Of a stretch of 64,000 nucleotides of DNA, positions 13,719 through 24,349 are shown piece after piece (the stretch's first letter is position 1; every line of letters begins with the position of its first letter). Source of the stretch: Sphagnum compactum. Taxonomy: Eukaryota > Bryophyta > Sphagnopsida > Sphagnales. The stretch covers positions 25,845,354 to 25,909,353 of the forward strand of contig OZ234494.1 of the NCBI GenBank assembly GCA_965153455.1. Direction: 5' to 3'. Both the position numbers and the translations under genes were made by a program. Below the pieces are notes generated by a model. It was not told the DNA's origin, ran no database searches, and saw only the letters and a list, made by a program, of their open reading frames with translations.

Positions 13719-16700
13719 CTATGATAGTATTGCTCCTACTCCTTTGGGTGACCAATCGACATCCAACCAGAAGGTTCGCTTGAAATCCGGTCGTGTGAGC
13801 ACAGGTGCATTTACCAGTGCTGCTTTCAGTGTCTGGTAGGCCTGCTCACAGCTCATATCCCATACAAACGCCGCATCTTTCCTGGTCAAAGCAAACAATG
13901 GTCTTGCCAAACTTGAGTACCCTTTTACATACTTCCGATAGTATCCTGTCAGACCTAGGAATGATCTGACATTCGTTACATTCCTCGGTGTTGGAAAGTG
14001 CAATACTGCTTCAATTTTTCCAGGGTCGGGTTGGATGCCCTCTTTGCTCACCATGTGACCCAGAAAAGTTATCGTCTTAGTGGCAAAACAGCACTTGCTT
14101 GGATTAAGTTTCAAATTGACTTCCCTGAGTCTGCAGAGAACCTTGTCCAGGTGTCGAAGGTGTTCCCCCCAGTTCTCGCTATGTACATTAAGGTCATCAA
14201 CAAACACCTTCAAGAATCTGCTACCCAGGTCCTTGAAAACCTCGGCCATAGTCCGAGAGAACGTGCTCGTTGCATTCTTGAGCCCGAATGGCATGACGGT
14301 CCAGTCGTATAACCCCGTCTTGGTGATCAGAGCCGTCTTCTTCACATCTTCAGGCGCCATCCGAATTTGCCAAAAACCTGACTGTAGGTCAAGAGTAGTA
14401 AACCAGGTTGATTTTCCCAGCTGATCAATTATATCCTCAACAAGTGGCATTGGAAACATATTTCGACGCGTTTGAGCATTGAGAGGTCGATAATCCCCGC
14501 AGAATCGCCTACTCCCATCCTTCTTAACTGGCAATGTCACTCGACAGGCATATTCAGAGTTGCTGGGTTTCATTTTACCCAGATCAATCAATGCATCGAT
14601 CTGCCTCTTTACCTCAGTCTCTTCCCAGAAAGACAGACGGCCCGGAGACATATTGCAAGGTGGAAATCCTTGCGTATCAATACTGTGTTCACCCATGGTG
14701 CAACATCCCAACTCTCTCTTGCTCCAAGCGAACACGTCTTGGTAATTCCCTAGCATTTTCCAGAGCTGCTGTTTCCTCTCCTCTCCTAGATCGTGATCAA
14801 TCCGAATTTTCTGAGAGATTTCTTCCCATCTTGTGCTCACATTCGAGCATTCGGGTAATGTTGCTGATCGCTGAGAATGATCCTCACCCTTAGTTGGTCG
14901 ATGGGTTTGCAATACAGCAGGTGATTCTGTGCACACTGCAAATTGCCTGTTGCGTGTCCTCCGTTCCTCCGCATCAGACACCCATTGTATCCAGTCACCA
15001 TAATCATCAGACTCTGAGATCTCTTCCTTCATGAATTCATCAGTTTGATCTTGCAGCGTCAGCTGAAGAATTTGCTCTGGTCCCTCCTGCAATATCAGTT
15101 CTTCAAATTCGGTGTTTCCGAATTCGGATGCTTCTTCAATCTGCTCCACTGGTTGTAATCCCTCCTCACTATCATCATCCGTATTAGTTTCAGATATTGA
15201 CATATTCTCCCGTTTGTCCATATTAGGGCTCCCCAAGGACAACTTCTCAAGATTCACTTCCAAAGTCTCACATGATGTGCCTCTTATATCAGCAGCATCT
15301 TGCCCCCGAGACTCCACATTCACATTCTGCAGTAAATTCACAGTAGTCAATGGTAATACCTCTACGTTGGTCCCTGGTCCTCTTCTTATCTGGATGAGTC
15401 CTCTCTCCACATCCACGACAGCTCCGATCTTCATCAAGAAGTCCAGGCCAAGCAATACATCATAACTATCTGTATCGACCACCATGAAGGTCATGGTACA
15501 GTGAACACCTCCAACACTTACTGCCACCTCATCGATCCGTCCTAGTGCCTGCGTGACGACCCCTGATGCCGTCTTGTAGCTCTCAGAGCCGACAACTGAG
15601 TGCATTATCCCCATTTCCCTCACCACAGCGGCAGCCATTACCGACATTGATGCCCTTGTGTCTACGAGTCCTTCTATGATATACTTGTTTATCTCCACCG
15701 GCAGATGGAGCGTCTTGCTCCTGTTCGTCTTGTTTACACAGATCCGCCTGATTGCTGGGACAGGCGAAACAACCGAGACCTGATCACTCACCAATTCCGC
15801 ATCCTTCTTCCTGCGAGCGAGCTTTACTAAGTTCTCCAAATGCTCCAGCTCCCCAGGAATCATCAGAACTGTCTCCATTGGACTAAGAACAATCTTTCCT
15901 TTTATAAAATGTGAAAGTATTTTTGATTTGACCGTGGTCTCCCGATTTATCCTCATACCTTCTTCTTCAACTTCTGGAGAGGGGGCGTTGGTCGTTGGTG
16001 CCACCTCAACAGGGACTCGTCTTCGTGGTACCCGTGTATATGAAAATAATTTTTCGTTGCCACACAACTTGTTGAGTTGCTGCAGCGTTGCTTCTTCATC
16101 ACTCAGCAGAACTTCTACAAAGTTTGCCGTCCCAGTATGCGTCTTCTCATCCTTGGGCTTCTTCCAACAACGATCCTCCAAGTGCCCCAGACCTGTGCAA
16201 AAGGTACACTTGATTCCACAATTCTCTGTCCTATCCGGCATATTGCACTTGGCGCATTTTGGTTGTGCTTCATTGAGCCTCGGACAGGTGGTGGCCCTGT
16301 GATCTCCTGCTTGACAGATCTGGCATACTCCTAACACATTGGAAGAGGATGCAGGTGCTGGAACTGGCCCATTTCCCTTAAAGAAATTAATCAGGGTGCT
16401 GTTTAAAGCAGCAACCTGTTTCTCCATAGTTTTCTCTTCGGTCCCCTCTTCCCGTTCCTCCTTGAGAGGCTCAAATGGTGTTTCACCCAGTTCTCCTAAA
16501 ACTCTCTCCACCTCAATCGCAGCAGCCACCAACTCCTCGATGTCTGCAAATACTCTCACAACACATAATTTCCGGATTTCTGGCCTCAGCCTGGCCAGGA
16601 ATCTCCTCCTCTGCTCCACGTCTGGTATTCTGCCTCTCTGGAACAACCTGTCGAGGCGCTCAAAGTATTTCTGAACCCGCTCCTTGGGTTCTTGTTTGAT

Positions 16701-16973
16701 GACATCCATTTTCATTCGGATGTCATCAGCATCTATATTGCCATACTTTTGGACCATCAAAGTCCGTAGATCAGTCCAGTCAGTGGGCGCGGGCTGAAGC
16801 CTTCGAAACCATTCCTTCGCACGACCACACAGGTTCAATTTGGCAATTTTGAACAACTTATCAGGCGTCAGGTCTCGGACCTCGGCCGCCATTGTGAGTC
16901 GCTCAGCCCAATCGGTGACATCTTCGTACTCACGTCCCCAAAACAGATCGTCCATACCTTGGGGACTCGTCAT
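13719..16973 (-). pseudogene. Gag-protease-reverse transcriptase of the gypsy element
   Basis: I start at the ATG at 16973 (MTSPQGMDDLF); upstream codons in frame lack an ATG. Gag carries a retrotransposon capsid region (AKEWFRRLQP...) and zinc knuckles: two perfect CX2CX4HX4C (CQICQAGDHRATTC, CTFCTGLGHLEDRC) with a degenerate one between. The protease active site, normally D-T/S-G-A, reads DTRAS because the Gly codon at 15654-15656 is AGG. The reverse transcriptase is well kept (FCGDYRPLNA, TLDLQSGFWQI, FVDDLNVHS, FLGHMVSKEG). The frame ends at the TAG at 13719-13721, just inside RNase H after GVGAILS, where relatives continue. The protease substitution and the stop should each impair the element. 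All other frames here are shadows. Confidence 0.88.
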
Positions 16974-17128
16974 CTTCCAAAGGTCCTGCAACACAATAAA
17001 AATACAGCACCCCTTCCACACACGGATCTCCAACTAAAAGACAGATGTGAGTAAAAACTAGCCAGAGCCTTGGTTTTTTGCTCCAGACTCAATCTCGATT
17101 TGTGGCGCGAAATCAAACAATGTCCAGA

Positions 17129-17786
17129 TCATCTAGCGAATTCAGACTGCTCCCCTTCATGTATCGGCCTCAATGGTGTAATGGTGGATGGAACAGTAGT
17201 GAACTTCTGCTCATCCGTTGATTCTTGCTGGAATTTCCACACTCCTTCCTGGCTTCGCCAGATTCTCCAGCTGATGAGGCGGGATCTGGAGCCACTGTGC
17301 TCCACTCGAAGCAATCGATCCCCTGCTTCAAACAAATCCTCTACCCCAGGTATATACAATCGCACAAAATGGTTAGGTGACACTGCCGACTTAGGGATCC
17401 AGATGTCTCCTAGTCGTGGTAATGCACACTGCCTCTCAGCTAATCCAGGAGCTACTCTACGCAAGATAGGTGGTGAAGTAAAAGTTGTCCTGTAGTTCTG
17501 AGGTAAGTGCCCACCCTCTTGTTCCATTGATTACTTTTAGCCAAACTCGGGCTCGTGTGAAGAACCCACTGTGCGCTACTTCTACAGCAAGATCTCCTAC
17601 TCGAGCCGCGTCTGGATCTATTCCTACTAATCGCACCACTCCAAATCCTAAGAAACGCAGAATCACTGCCCCTCTTTGTGGGTCGTTCTGAACGGTGAGG
17701 AAATCGAACCTACGGACAATGTTGAGCTCACGATCCTCCTGGTTCACATGTTCCACAGGGACCGCCTCATCGCCAGACGACGACAT
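17129..17786 (-). CDS. Two overlapping reading frames between 5' LTR and gag (unknown function)
   Basis: A frame starting with ATG at 17786, only 67 bases after the primer site, runs 109 codons to 17457. A second frame, shifted by +1, overlaps it by 71 bases and runs from an ATG at 17527 for 132 codons to 17129. Together they cover nearly all of the leader where most gypsy elements go straight into gag. I do not recognise a domain in either. The first is acidic at the start (MSSSGDEAVPVEHVNQED) and then has mixed hydrophobic character; the second is rich in Arg, Pro and Gly and ends in FAR. They could be one ancestral protein broken by a frameshift, a gag N-terminal extension, or a separately spliced accessory frame. 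A splice-acceptor-like TATTTTTATTGTGTTGCAG on the minus strand lies 15 bases before the gag ATG. Confidence 0.45.
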
Positions 17787-17852
17787 GATCTTCTACGATC
17801 ATCCTATCTATTCCCCTACAGGTTCTACCAAGGTTGACAACAACGAAACTAC

Positions 17853-17864
17853 GCTCTGATACCA
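17853..17864 (-). promoter_or_regulatory. Primer-binding site for initiator methionyl-tRNA
   Basis: The minus strand reads TGGTATCAGAGC, the classic plant retrotransposon primer site complementary to the 3' end of tRNA-iMet. It directly abuts the end of the 5' LTR block at 17865 and so fixes the orientation of the element. Confidence 0.92.
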
Positions 17865-18643
17865 AAAAGGAGGATCCAGAAAACCTGCAGCAATGACGCG
17901 ATCTCCCACGGACCCTGGTTCTCACACTCTATCAATCCGCCTCAAATCCACAGACGCCTAACCTTTCCTGACTTAGACTATCTTCTTGCCGTCGCTCATT
18001 GATCTACTTGCAACTTGAAGACTGACAGATTCAGCAAGACATCACACAACACACAACTCTGGTCATACATTACACACAGATGCCTCTGAGGAAAAATGCT
18101 CAGACATTCATTCAAGGATTGTATACATAGTCCCAGAGCGCAAGCACTGTCCTCGAACATAATTTCTTACAGACACGAGGCGCTGATTGTCACTCCCATT
18201 CTTCCTCTCTATCTCCTTCTCTATGTCCTCCTGCAGCAATGAGCTAGACCACACATCAGACGCAGCGGAAAAATCACGATCCTTGTCTAGACTCTCTGCC
18301 ACCGAGCTACTTCCCTTCTCCTTCTTCTCTTCTCGTCTGGTATTCTGCCTCCCCCAAAAAGAACCAACCGTCCTTACTGCCGAAGCTTTTTCCAATTTTC
18401 CAACGCCGTTACATTCCCCCCGCTCCGTCCTCAGCCTTGCCATCATCATGAGTCGAGCTCCATCAATGCCCGTCGCCATGCCCAATTTAACACACACCAC
18501 ACAGCTCAGAAAACAAAGCAACCATGCATTTCCATGCAACAGTGATGGGGCGCCGTCACAACAAGTCGGCTGATGCAATTATGCCTAAAATCCAGGATTA
18601 AATCAGATTGCACACTAGTTAGACAACCTCCTTTCACATTACA
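17865..18643 (-). repeat. 5' LTR of the gypsy element
   Basis: It matches 10843-11621 without indels. The inner edge joins the primer site. The outer edge (minus-strand start TGTAATGTG) is followed outside by CAACAACATG on the plus strand. The promoter for the element should lie here; I saw no unequivocal TATA box. Confidence 0.9.
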
Positions 18644-21301
18644 CAACAACATGCGTACTTGTCATTAACAGTGTTAATTGGTCAAACTTGGGCCATTGTT
18701 CAAGTCATTTGTCATACTTTGTTGCCAATAGTGAAACAATGTGTTTTTGAATTAAAGCCAAGGCTTTAGTTGTTGTTAGACACGCCGGTTTCCTCTTTCA
18801 CCTTGTGCACTTTTGTGAGAATTGAAGTAAGGATAATTCAAATTTTGAATCAACTTTACATATGTGATGATTTTGATTCAAAGTTTAAAAAATTTAAGTT
18901 GAAGATGATGGCACAAATTTTCTTTACATTTGGGCCATTCTTGACATTTAATTTGGAGTCTTTCATTTGAACTAAAGCACATAACATGTTGGCCATAATG
19001 TTTGATCCTCAATTAAAAAACATGAAAATTTTATGAGATTATGCAAGAACATTTTTTGCTTGTGAAATTGTTGCATAATATGATATAAAGGTCAAGTGTG
19101 TGCACTTTTTTTCCAAATTTATTTTTATCTAAACCTTTCGAAGGCACACATTGAAATAATGATAGTTGAAAATGATGATTTTTTTCCAAGCAAATTGTGT
19201 CAAGTGACAATGCAATCAAATCTACTATGAAAAATGAATTACAATTGTTTTGTCAATTATGTGTGTGAGTATTTGAAACTAAAAACCCCTTGGCTTAGTG
19301 GGCGCAACATGCATTTCAATGTTTGCATGTGGTTTTCTTGGCTTGTCAAATGCTTGGGATTGTGGGCTCATAGATTGAGATTGAACGCATTTTTAGTTGT
19401 TGGAGTCATCACAAATCTGCGGTGTTTTAAATTGGAGATTGATAATTTGGATTGCCTTATTTTAGTTGTAAAAAATTGGCTTAATGATGTTCATATTGGA
19501 TGTTGTAGATAAACCTCAAAAAATGTAAGATTTTTTTATCAAATGAATTTGTTCTGATTAAGGAACACTACCAACTACCAAGATGGAGTTGGAATGTAAT
19601 CTGAGTTAGTGTAGATTCTACTCTTTTTCAATGATGAAAAAAATAGAAGGCTTCATGCGATCTTCAATTAAGGTTGGATTATGTTTGTTCTTTGTGGTTG
19701 TTAATCATTTTGCCACATTGTGTCTCTTATAATTTTATCACATTGAGTTTGTTGTAATTTTGTCACATTGTGTATGTTGTAATTTTGTTGTTGATTAGTG
19801 GTGCTATTGCAACATGGGGTTTGTGACTCTATCATGTTGATGGTTAATTGTATGTTTTTGGTTGTTAGTTAATCAAAATAACATCTATATTTTAGATTTT
19901 ATGTTTGTTGTAACTTTATTATTGGTCAATGATGTTGTGTAATCAGTGTTTTGTGAATTGATTTTGTCATGTGTTAAATCAATTGCTCTTTTTGGGAATG
20001 TTTGTGATTTTGTCATGTGCTTGAAGTCAATTAATATGTTTGTTGCATTCTTCAATTTCGAGTTATTGAATCAATAATATTGATGATTTTGTTTGAAGTT
20101 TGATGTTAATCAATCATATCATTGGCTTTTCAATTTTTGATGTATTATGTGGGGTTAGAATTGGAGGTTTGTTACATGTCCAAATGCTGATCTTCTTAGG
20201 AACTATGTTGGAGATGTTTGTGTGTAGTTTAATTATGTTAATGGTTAATTTAATTATAATTTTTGCAATCTACAATGCAAAACAAAAAATGTTTGCATCC
20301 TTTTTGGTGAAATTAACATTTTTTTTGGAAACATTTTGGGTCACTTTAATTCATAATTCTAAACCCTAATGGGGACCAACCACCTCCCTTGAAGAAAATG
20401 AAAAGTTCCATACTCATGAACCGCCCTACTTCCAAAAATAAATCCAAAATTATACTTGGAGGTTCTTGCATATTTCAAAAATAATTGAAACCTTTACCCA
20501 CAGGTTCCATAAAAAAGGGGAAAAAGGGAACCCATAACCGGAGGTTCTTTCAAAAGTTGGGAAGTGGCCAACACTTGTGTTGGACCACGGGGATAAAATT
20601 ATGTAAAACATACTGAACACATTTTATACTTATGAAATTTGGATATGAAAATTTGCTAAACCTTGTTTTCTCAAGTAAATAAACATTTTGGCAGATCATA
20701 TTGTTGAACATTAGTTGTAGGTATGATATGATTATATTGAAAATGAAGGCAATCCAAACAAAATTACATTATTAAAAAAATTCAAATAATGCAAAAAGAA
20801 ATTGTAAAATAGATGGAAAATAATAAAATAAAATAATGATTTTGGATATGCAACCAAAACCCTAAACCAAAAATCCACTATTTTCTGGGTGTCTCCCATG
20901 TAACACTTAGAACATAATTACGATTGTGTTCTCTACTTGACCACTACAAAAGGAATTAAATGATTTGAAGAGAGCATCAATACATAAGTCTTATGATTAA
21001 AAGAAAAGAAGTGCAATAACTATATATAATTAATTTGAGAATAATAATTCAAGAAGTTAAACTATTTGAAATAATGAAAAGAATTGTGAGGTTGATGCAA
21101 AACAAAATAAAACTATGTTTTTATATATATAAAAATGAAACCCTACCAAACTTTATAAAAAGAAAGCATCCAAGAAAGGGAGAGAAAAAAAAACTCTCTT
21201 TCTCTTAATATACATATATTTATTTATATTCATATTTATATATAAGTAGAAATATATATTAATAAATAGTTTAATATAAGTAAAAGAGAGTTGTTTACAT
21301 A
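18644..21301. other. AT-rich intergenic DNA between retrotransposon and Aurora promoter
   Basis: Frames of 60-92 codons (18770-18970, 19234-19512, 20100-20369) have no recognisable motif. A short local repeat of a TTTGTTGTAATTTTGTCACA-like phrase occurs three times near 19707-19790. Nothing here supports a gene. Confidence 0.6.
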
Positions 21302-21302
21302 A

Positions 21303-21406
21303 GAGGAGGTTCCTGTACTTGTGCGTTCTCCTGAGGTTCGGGAACACCCTCGAGTGCCCCTCCCTCAGGAGAACTCAGGAGAACGCACTCGTGGGAGAAC
21401 CTCCCC
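21303..21406. repeat. GC-rich inverted repeat (foldback of about 100 bp)
   Basis: The left arm (21303-21335) and right arm (21374-21406) pair through 15 perfect bases (GTGCGTTCTCCTGAG and its complement), then a mismatched stretch, then eight more bases round GGAGGTTC. The loop is about 38 bases. It stands out in an AT-rich setting, 0.7 kb upstream of the Aurora start codon. It may be a small foldback transposon remnant or a hairpin RNA source. Confidence 0.7.
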
Positions 21407-21512
21407 TACGACATAATTCTTATCATGTTCTTGGCTTGAATACTACGAAAGGAATTAAATGATTGGAGGAGAGCGTGGAATTAAGTGTCACAGTTGTGGG
21501 TAAAACAAAATG

Positions 21513-21532
21513 TGACCGTTGCGAGCGCCAAA
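21513..21532 (+). promoter_or_regulatory. Overlapping-type MSA-like and E2F-like sites upstream of Aurora kinase
   Basis: The plus strand has TGACCGTTGCG at 21513-21523; its complement CGCAACGGTCA fits the M-phase-specific activator consensus (YCYAACGGYYA, bound by MYB3R factors) at 10 of 11 positions. Two bases later GCGCCAAA at 21525-21532 is the complement of TTTGGCGC, the canonical E2F site. The pair lies about 480 bases before the Aurora ATG. In plants MSA sites drive G2/M expression of mitotic genes, which fits a mitotic kinase. Function is inferred; the transcription start is not known. Confidence 0.6.
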
Positions 21533-21797
21533 GTTTTTTGAAAACCCCACCCCACTATCCCTCCACATCTTCCCCTCCACCCTCCCGTTGCACTGGCACG
21601 TTGTCGTTGCTTGCGAGCTGCTCTTCGCCATCGCCGCTTGTCTGCTGCGCTTCTGTTTTCGGTTTTTGTTGTTGTTGTTGTTTTTTTCGGGGGATTTTGT
21701 TTCCCTTACTATTGTCGAGAAATAGAGAGTCTTTTTGTGTCGAGCCGCATGGACCCATGGTCTCCTGTTGTTGTTCTCTTTTGGGAAGTTCTTGAGT

Positions 21798-21798
<1 letters not shown>

Positions 21799-21835
<37 letters not shown>
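21799..21835. repeat. (GA)n microsatellite in the presumed Aurora 5' leader
   Basis: About 18 uninterrupted GA units lie some 175 bases before the start codon. GA runs near transcription starts are common in plant promoters and leaders. It can vary in length between individuals. Confidence 0.85.
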
Positions 21836-21837
<2 letters not shown>

Positions 21838-22008
21838 CTTTTGTGTTGTGGCATTGAGGGCGGTGGAAGGAGGAGGTGGTGTTTGAGCTCGAGTCCGGTG
21901 AGTTCATAGACGAACTGTTAACAGAACGAGGGGAGGAAGGACTCTGGGACAGAAGAAGGCTGAAAATATATATATACATACACAAAGACTTCCTTGGTTG
22001 TTGCAAAC

Positions 22009-24349
22009 ATGGGTGGAGCTCCAGAAATTAAGGTTAGTTTCGCTGCTTTTTGGGGTGGGGAAATGAGCGACTTGGACTCAGAGAGATGCTTCTTTGCTGC
22101 ATCAGAGAGTGACTTGTAAAATTGAAATTCTTTGCTGGATTTTTAGGTCATGATTTAACTCGGTATCATGATGTAACTGGCATTGCTGCCTAATATGAAT
22201 CGGCATTTGGTTCTGATCTGTATTGTTGGAACAGGATGCTCATAATAATGGAGGCTCTGAAAACAATGGCAGGAAAGAGAAGCGATGGTCCTTAACAGAC
22301 TTTGATATAGGCAAGCCTTTGGGTCGGGGCAAGTTTGGCAATGTGTATCTTGCTCGAGAGAGAGAGGTATGTCCCCACACAACGTATGCACGCATGCCCT
22401 GATTATACTCTCTACATCAATGTAGGAATTTCGAATTTCTCACACATCCTTCACAACACAATATACCAAAGCTTCAGAATTTGTTCCTCATGTTTAAGCC
22501 ATGTCCGAACGTATTTGTGAGGTTCCTGTGTCTGACATATTGAGAGTACTATGCAGTCATCCCCTTATATGCATTGTATCATGTTCTGGTTTTGCTGCTG
22601 TTGGCAGAGCAAATATGTAGTGGCATTGAAGGTGCTGTTCAAGAATCAGTTGCAGCAGTCCCAGGTTGAGCATCAGCTAAGGCGTGAAATTGAAATTCAA
22701 TCTCATCTCCGGCATCCTAACATTCTGCGCCTCTATGGCTACTTCTATGACCAGGTATACTGTTGCATATTCACCTATTGTTTTTCTGTTCAGTCAATCA
22801 GCGTTCTTTGATTGCTTCCCTTTTCAACAATGACATGTCATTCAGACACCCAGCTCCAGTTCTGTATATTCACAGCACTCCTTCACCTGAAGGTAGTCCT
22901 GCCTTGTTGATGGATCCTGATCTCTGCCCCCTTGCTTTTGACAATTCTAATGTTGAGACATGTCTAGTGTGTGACTCATGAGATGGAAATGCAATATTGG
23001 GTGATTGGCATGACAGACAAGGGTATACTTGATACTAGAGTATGCAGCGAAGGGGGAGCTTTACAAAGAGCTGCAGCGCTGCAGAGTCTTCAGTGAGAAA
23101 AGAGCAGCCACTGTATGTTCCCTGACTCCCTAATCACACATGCAAAATCTTTTGCTTCTAATTTGTGTAATTTGTGTTCAGCAACATGCAATCGGATGTG
23201 TATTGCCAAAGGAATCATATTGGACATCAGGTCAGGTTGTGGTTAGTTGTGCACTAATTCAGTGTGGGTGTCTGCAGTACATTGCATCCCTTGCCCGCGC
23301 TTTGATGTACTGTCATGAGAAACATGTCATCCATCGGGATATCAAACCTGAGAATCTTCTCATTGGGTCAAAAGTACATCCCTTACCCTTCATGGAAAGT
23401 TCTGTTTACGTTTAGGTTTGAATTTAAGGTCAATGCTCCTTAGTGGGATCTAATGACACCTGTTGTGGACCCAGGGAGAGCTGAAGATTGCAGATTTCGG
23501 GTGGTCTGTGCACACATCCAGCAGGCGCAGAACTTTATGTGGCACTCTTGACTATCTTCCTCCTGAAATGGGTAAGATTCTCACCATAACAAAGGCTAAT
23601 AACATCCTTCTAACTCCCACCATATTTACAACTATGATCGTTTTCTAGTGGTGGATTGTGGAAATGGGATATGTCTTGATACTTGAGTGTGCCCAATTGC
23701 TGCTTGGAAGTGAAATGCTGCTTGCTTGATCTCAGTTGAAGGGAAGGAGCATGATGCTGGTGTTGATGTGTGGAGCCTAGGCATCCTTTGCTTTGAATTC
23801 TTGTTTGGTACTCCACCCTTTGAAGCCAAAAAGCATTCTGACACATACAAACGGTCAACTTCTACCACAACCAATGTTATTCCTTTCATGGAGAAACGAG
23901 ATGCTGTTTATTTGTGTAGACATATCTATGATTTCACTGGATCCACCTGAATGCACACCCATCACCACAATTGCAGAATGCATGTTAAGGTACTCCATAT
24001 GTGACTTTTGCAGGATTGTGCGTGTTGATCTAAAGTTTCCTTCTAAGCCTGTCATTTCTGCTGCAGCCAAAGATCTCATCTGTCAGGTATATCATCAATC
24101 TTGCCTGTATACTCCTAAGATAGTAGTGTAGACTGCACATAGATTTGTTTATTACTCTGCTTGATTCTGGATCTGACCAGCCAAAGTTGGTGAACAAGTA
24201 GCTTGATTCTGGTTGTTGGTACCTGCGGATGTTGAGTGCAGCTTTTGGTAAAAGACTCCTCACGACGGTTGCCCCTTCAAAAGGTGGTGAACCATCCCTG
24301 GATTGTGAACAATGCTGACGCCAGTGGAATCTATGGCCATACTTCATAG
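22009..24349 (+). CDS. AUR1: Aurora kinase, plant alpha type (AUR1/AUR2-like)
   Basis: This is a mitotic serine/threonine kinase of spindle and phragmoplast. I join nine exons: 22009-22032, 22235-22366, 22608-22754, 23017-23112, 23278-23373, 23475-23571, 23736-23853, 24014-24086, 24242-24349. All introns are GT-AG, and the frame closes to 296 residues, close to the usual 290-300. Visible landmarks are the glycine loop [13 protein letters not shown] (38-50), catalytic lysine VALK (Lys60), HRDIKPEN (Asp154), DFGW (Asp172), activation loop [15 protein letters not shown] with Thr185, and the C-terminal [12 protein letters not shown]. The N-terminus is short (about 30 residues before the kinase domain), typical of plant alpha Aurora. 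An MSA-like and an E2F-like site lie upstream. It converges on the carrier gene at 25572. The family is certain; the precise subtype is less so. Confidence 0.95.

Larger units (their letters stand above)
10843..18643 (-). mobile_element. Ty3/gypsy LTR retrotransposon, nearly intact but with inactivating changes
   Basis: A 7.8-kb element is read on the minus strand: 5' LTR (17865-18643), primer site (17853-17864), two upstream frames (17786-17129), gag-protease-RT (16973-13719), RNase H-integrase (13718-11667), polypurine tract (about 11629-11641), 3' LTR (10843-11621). The domain order protease-RT-RNase H-integrase places it in Ty3/gypsy. No chromodomain is visible after the integrase. The LTRs are equal in length (779 bp) and differ at six sites, five of them transitions, about 0.8 percent, so the insertion is young. 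Its GC content is clearly above that of the flanking DNA. No clean 5-bp target duplication was found; a CAAC appears at both outer edges if slightly longer ends are assumed. Confidence 0.93.

Noticed and set aside
11165-17495. Many plus-strand frames of 60-140 codons across the retrotransposon and its LTRs
   Set aside because: They are shadows of the minus-strand gag-pol frames or lie in both LTRs; none has a motif.
21488-22006. Minus-strand frames of 99-172 codons in the Aurora leader
   Set aside because: They arise from the GA microsatellite and low-complexity sequence (Ser/Leu runs).
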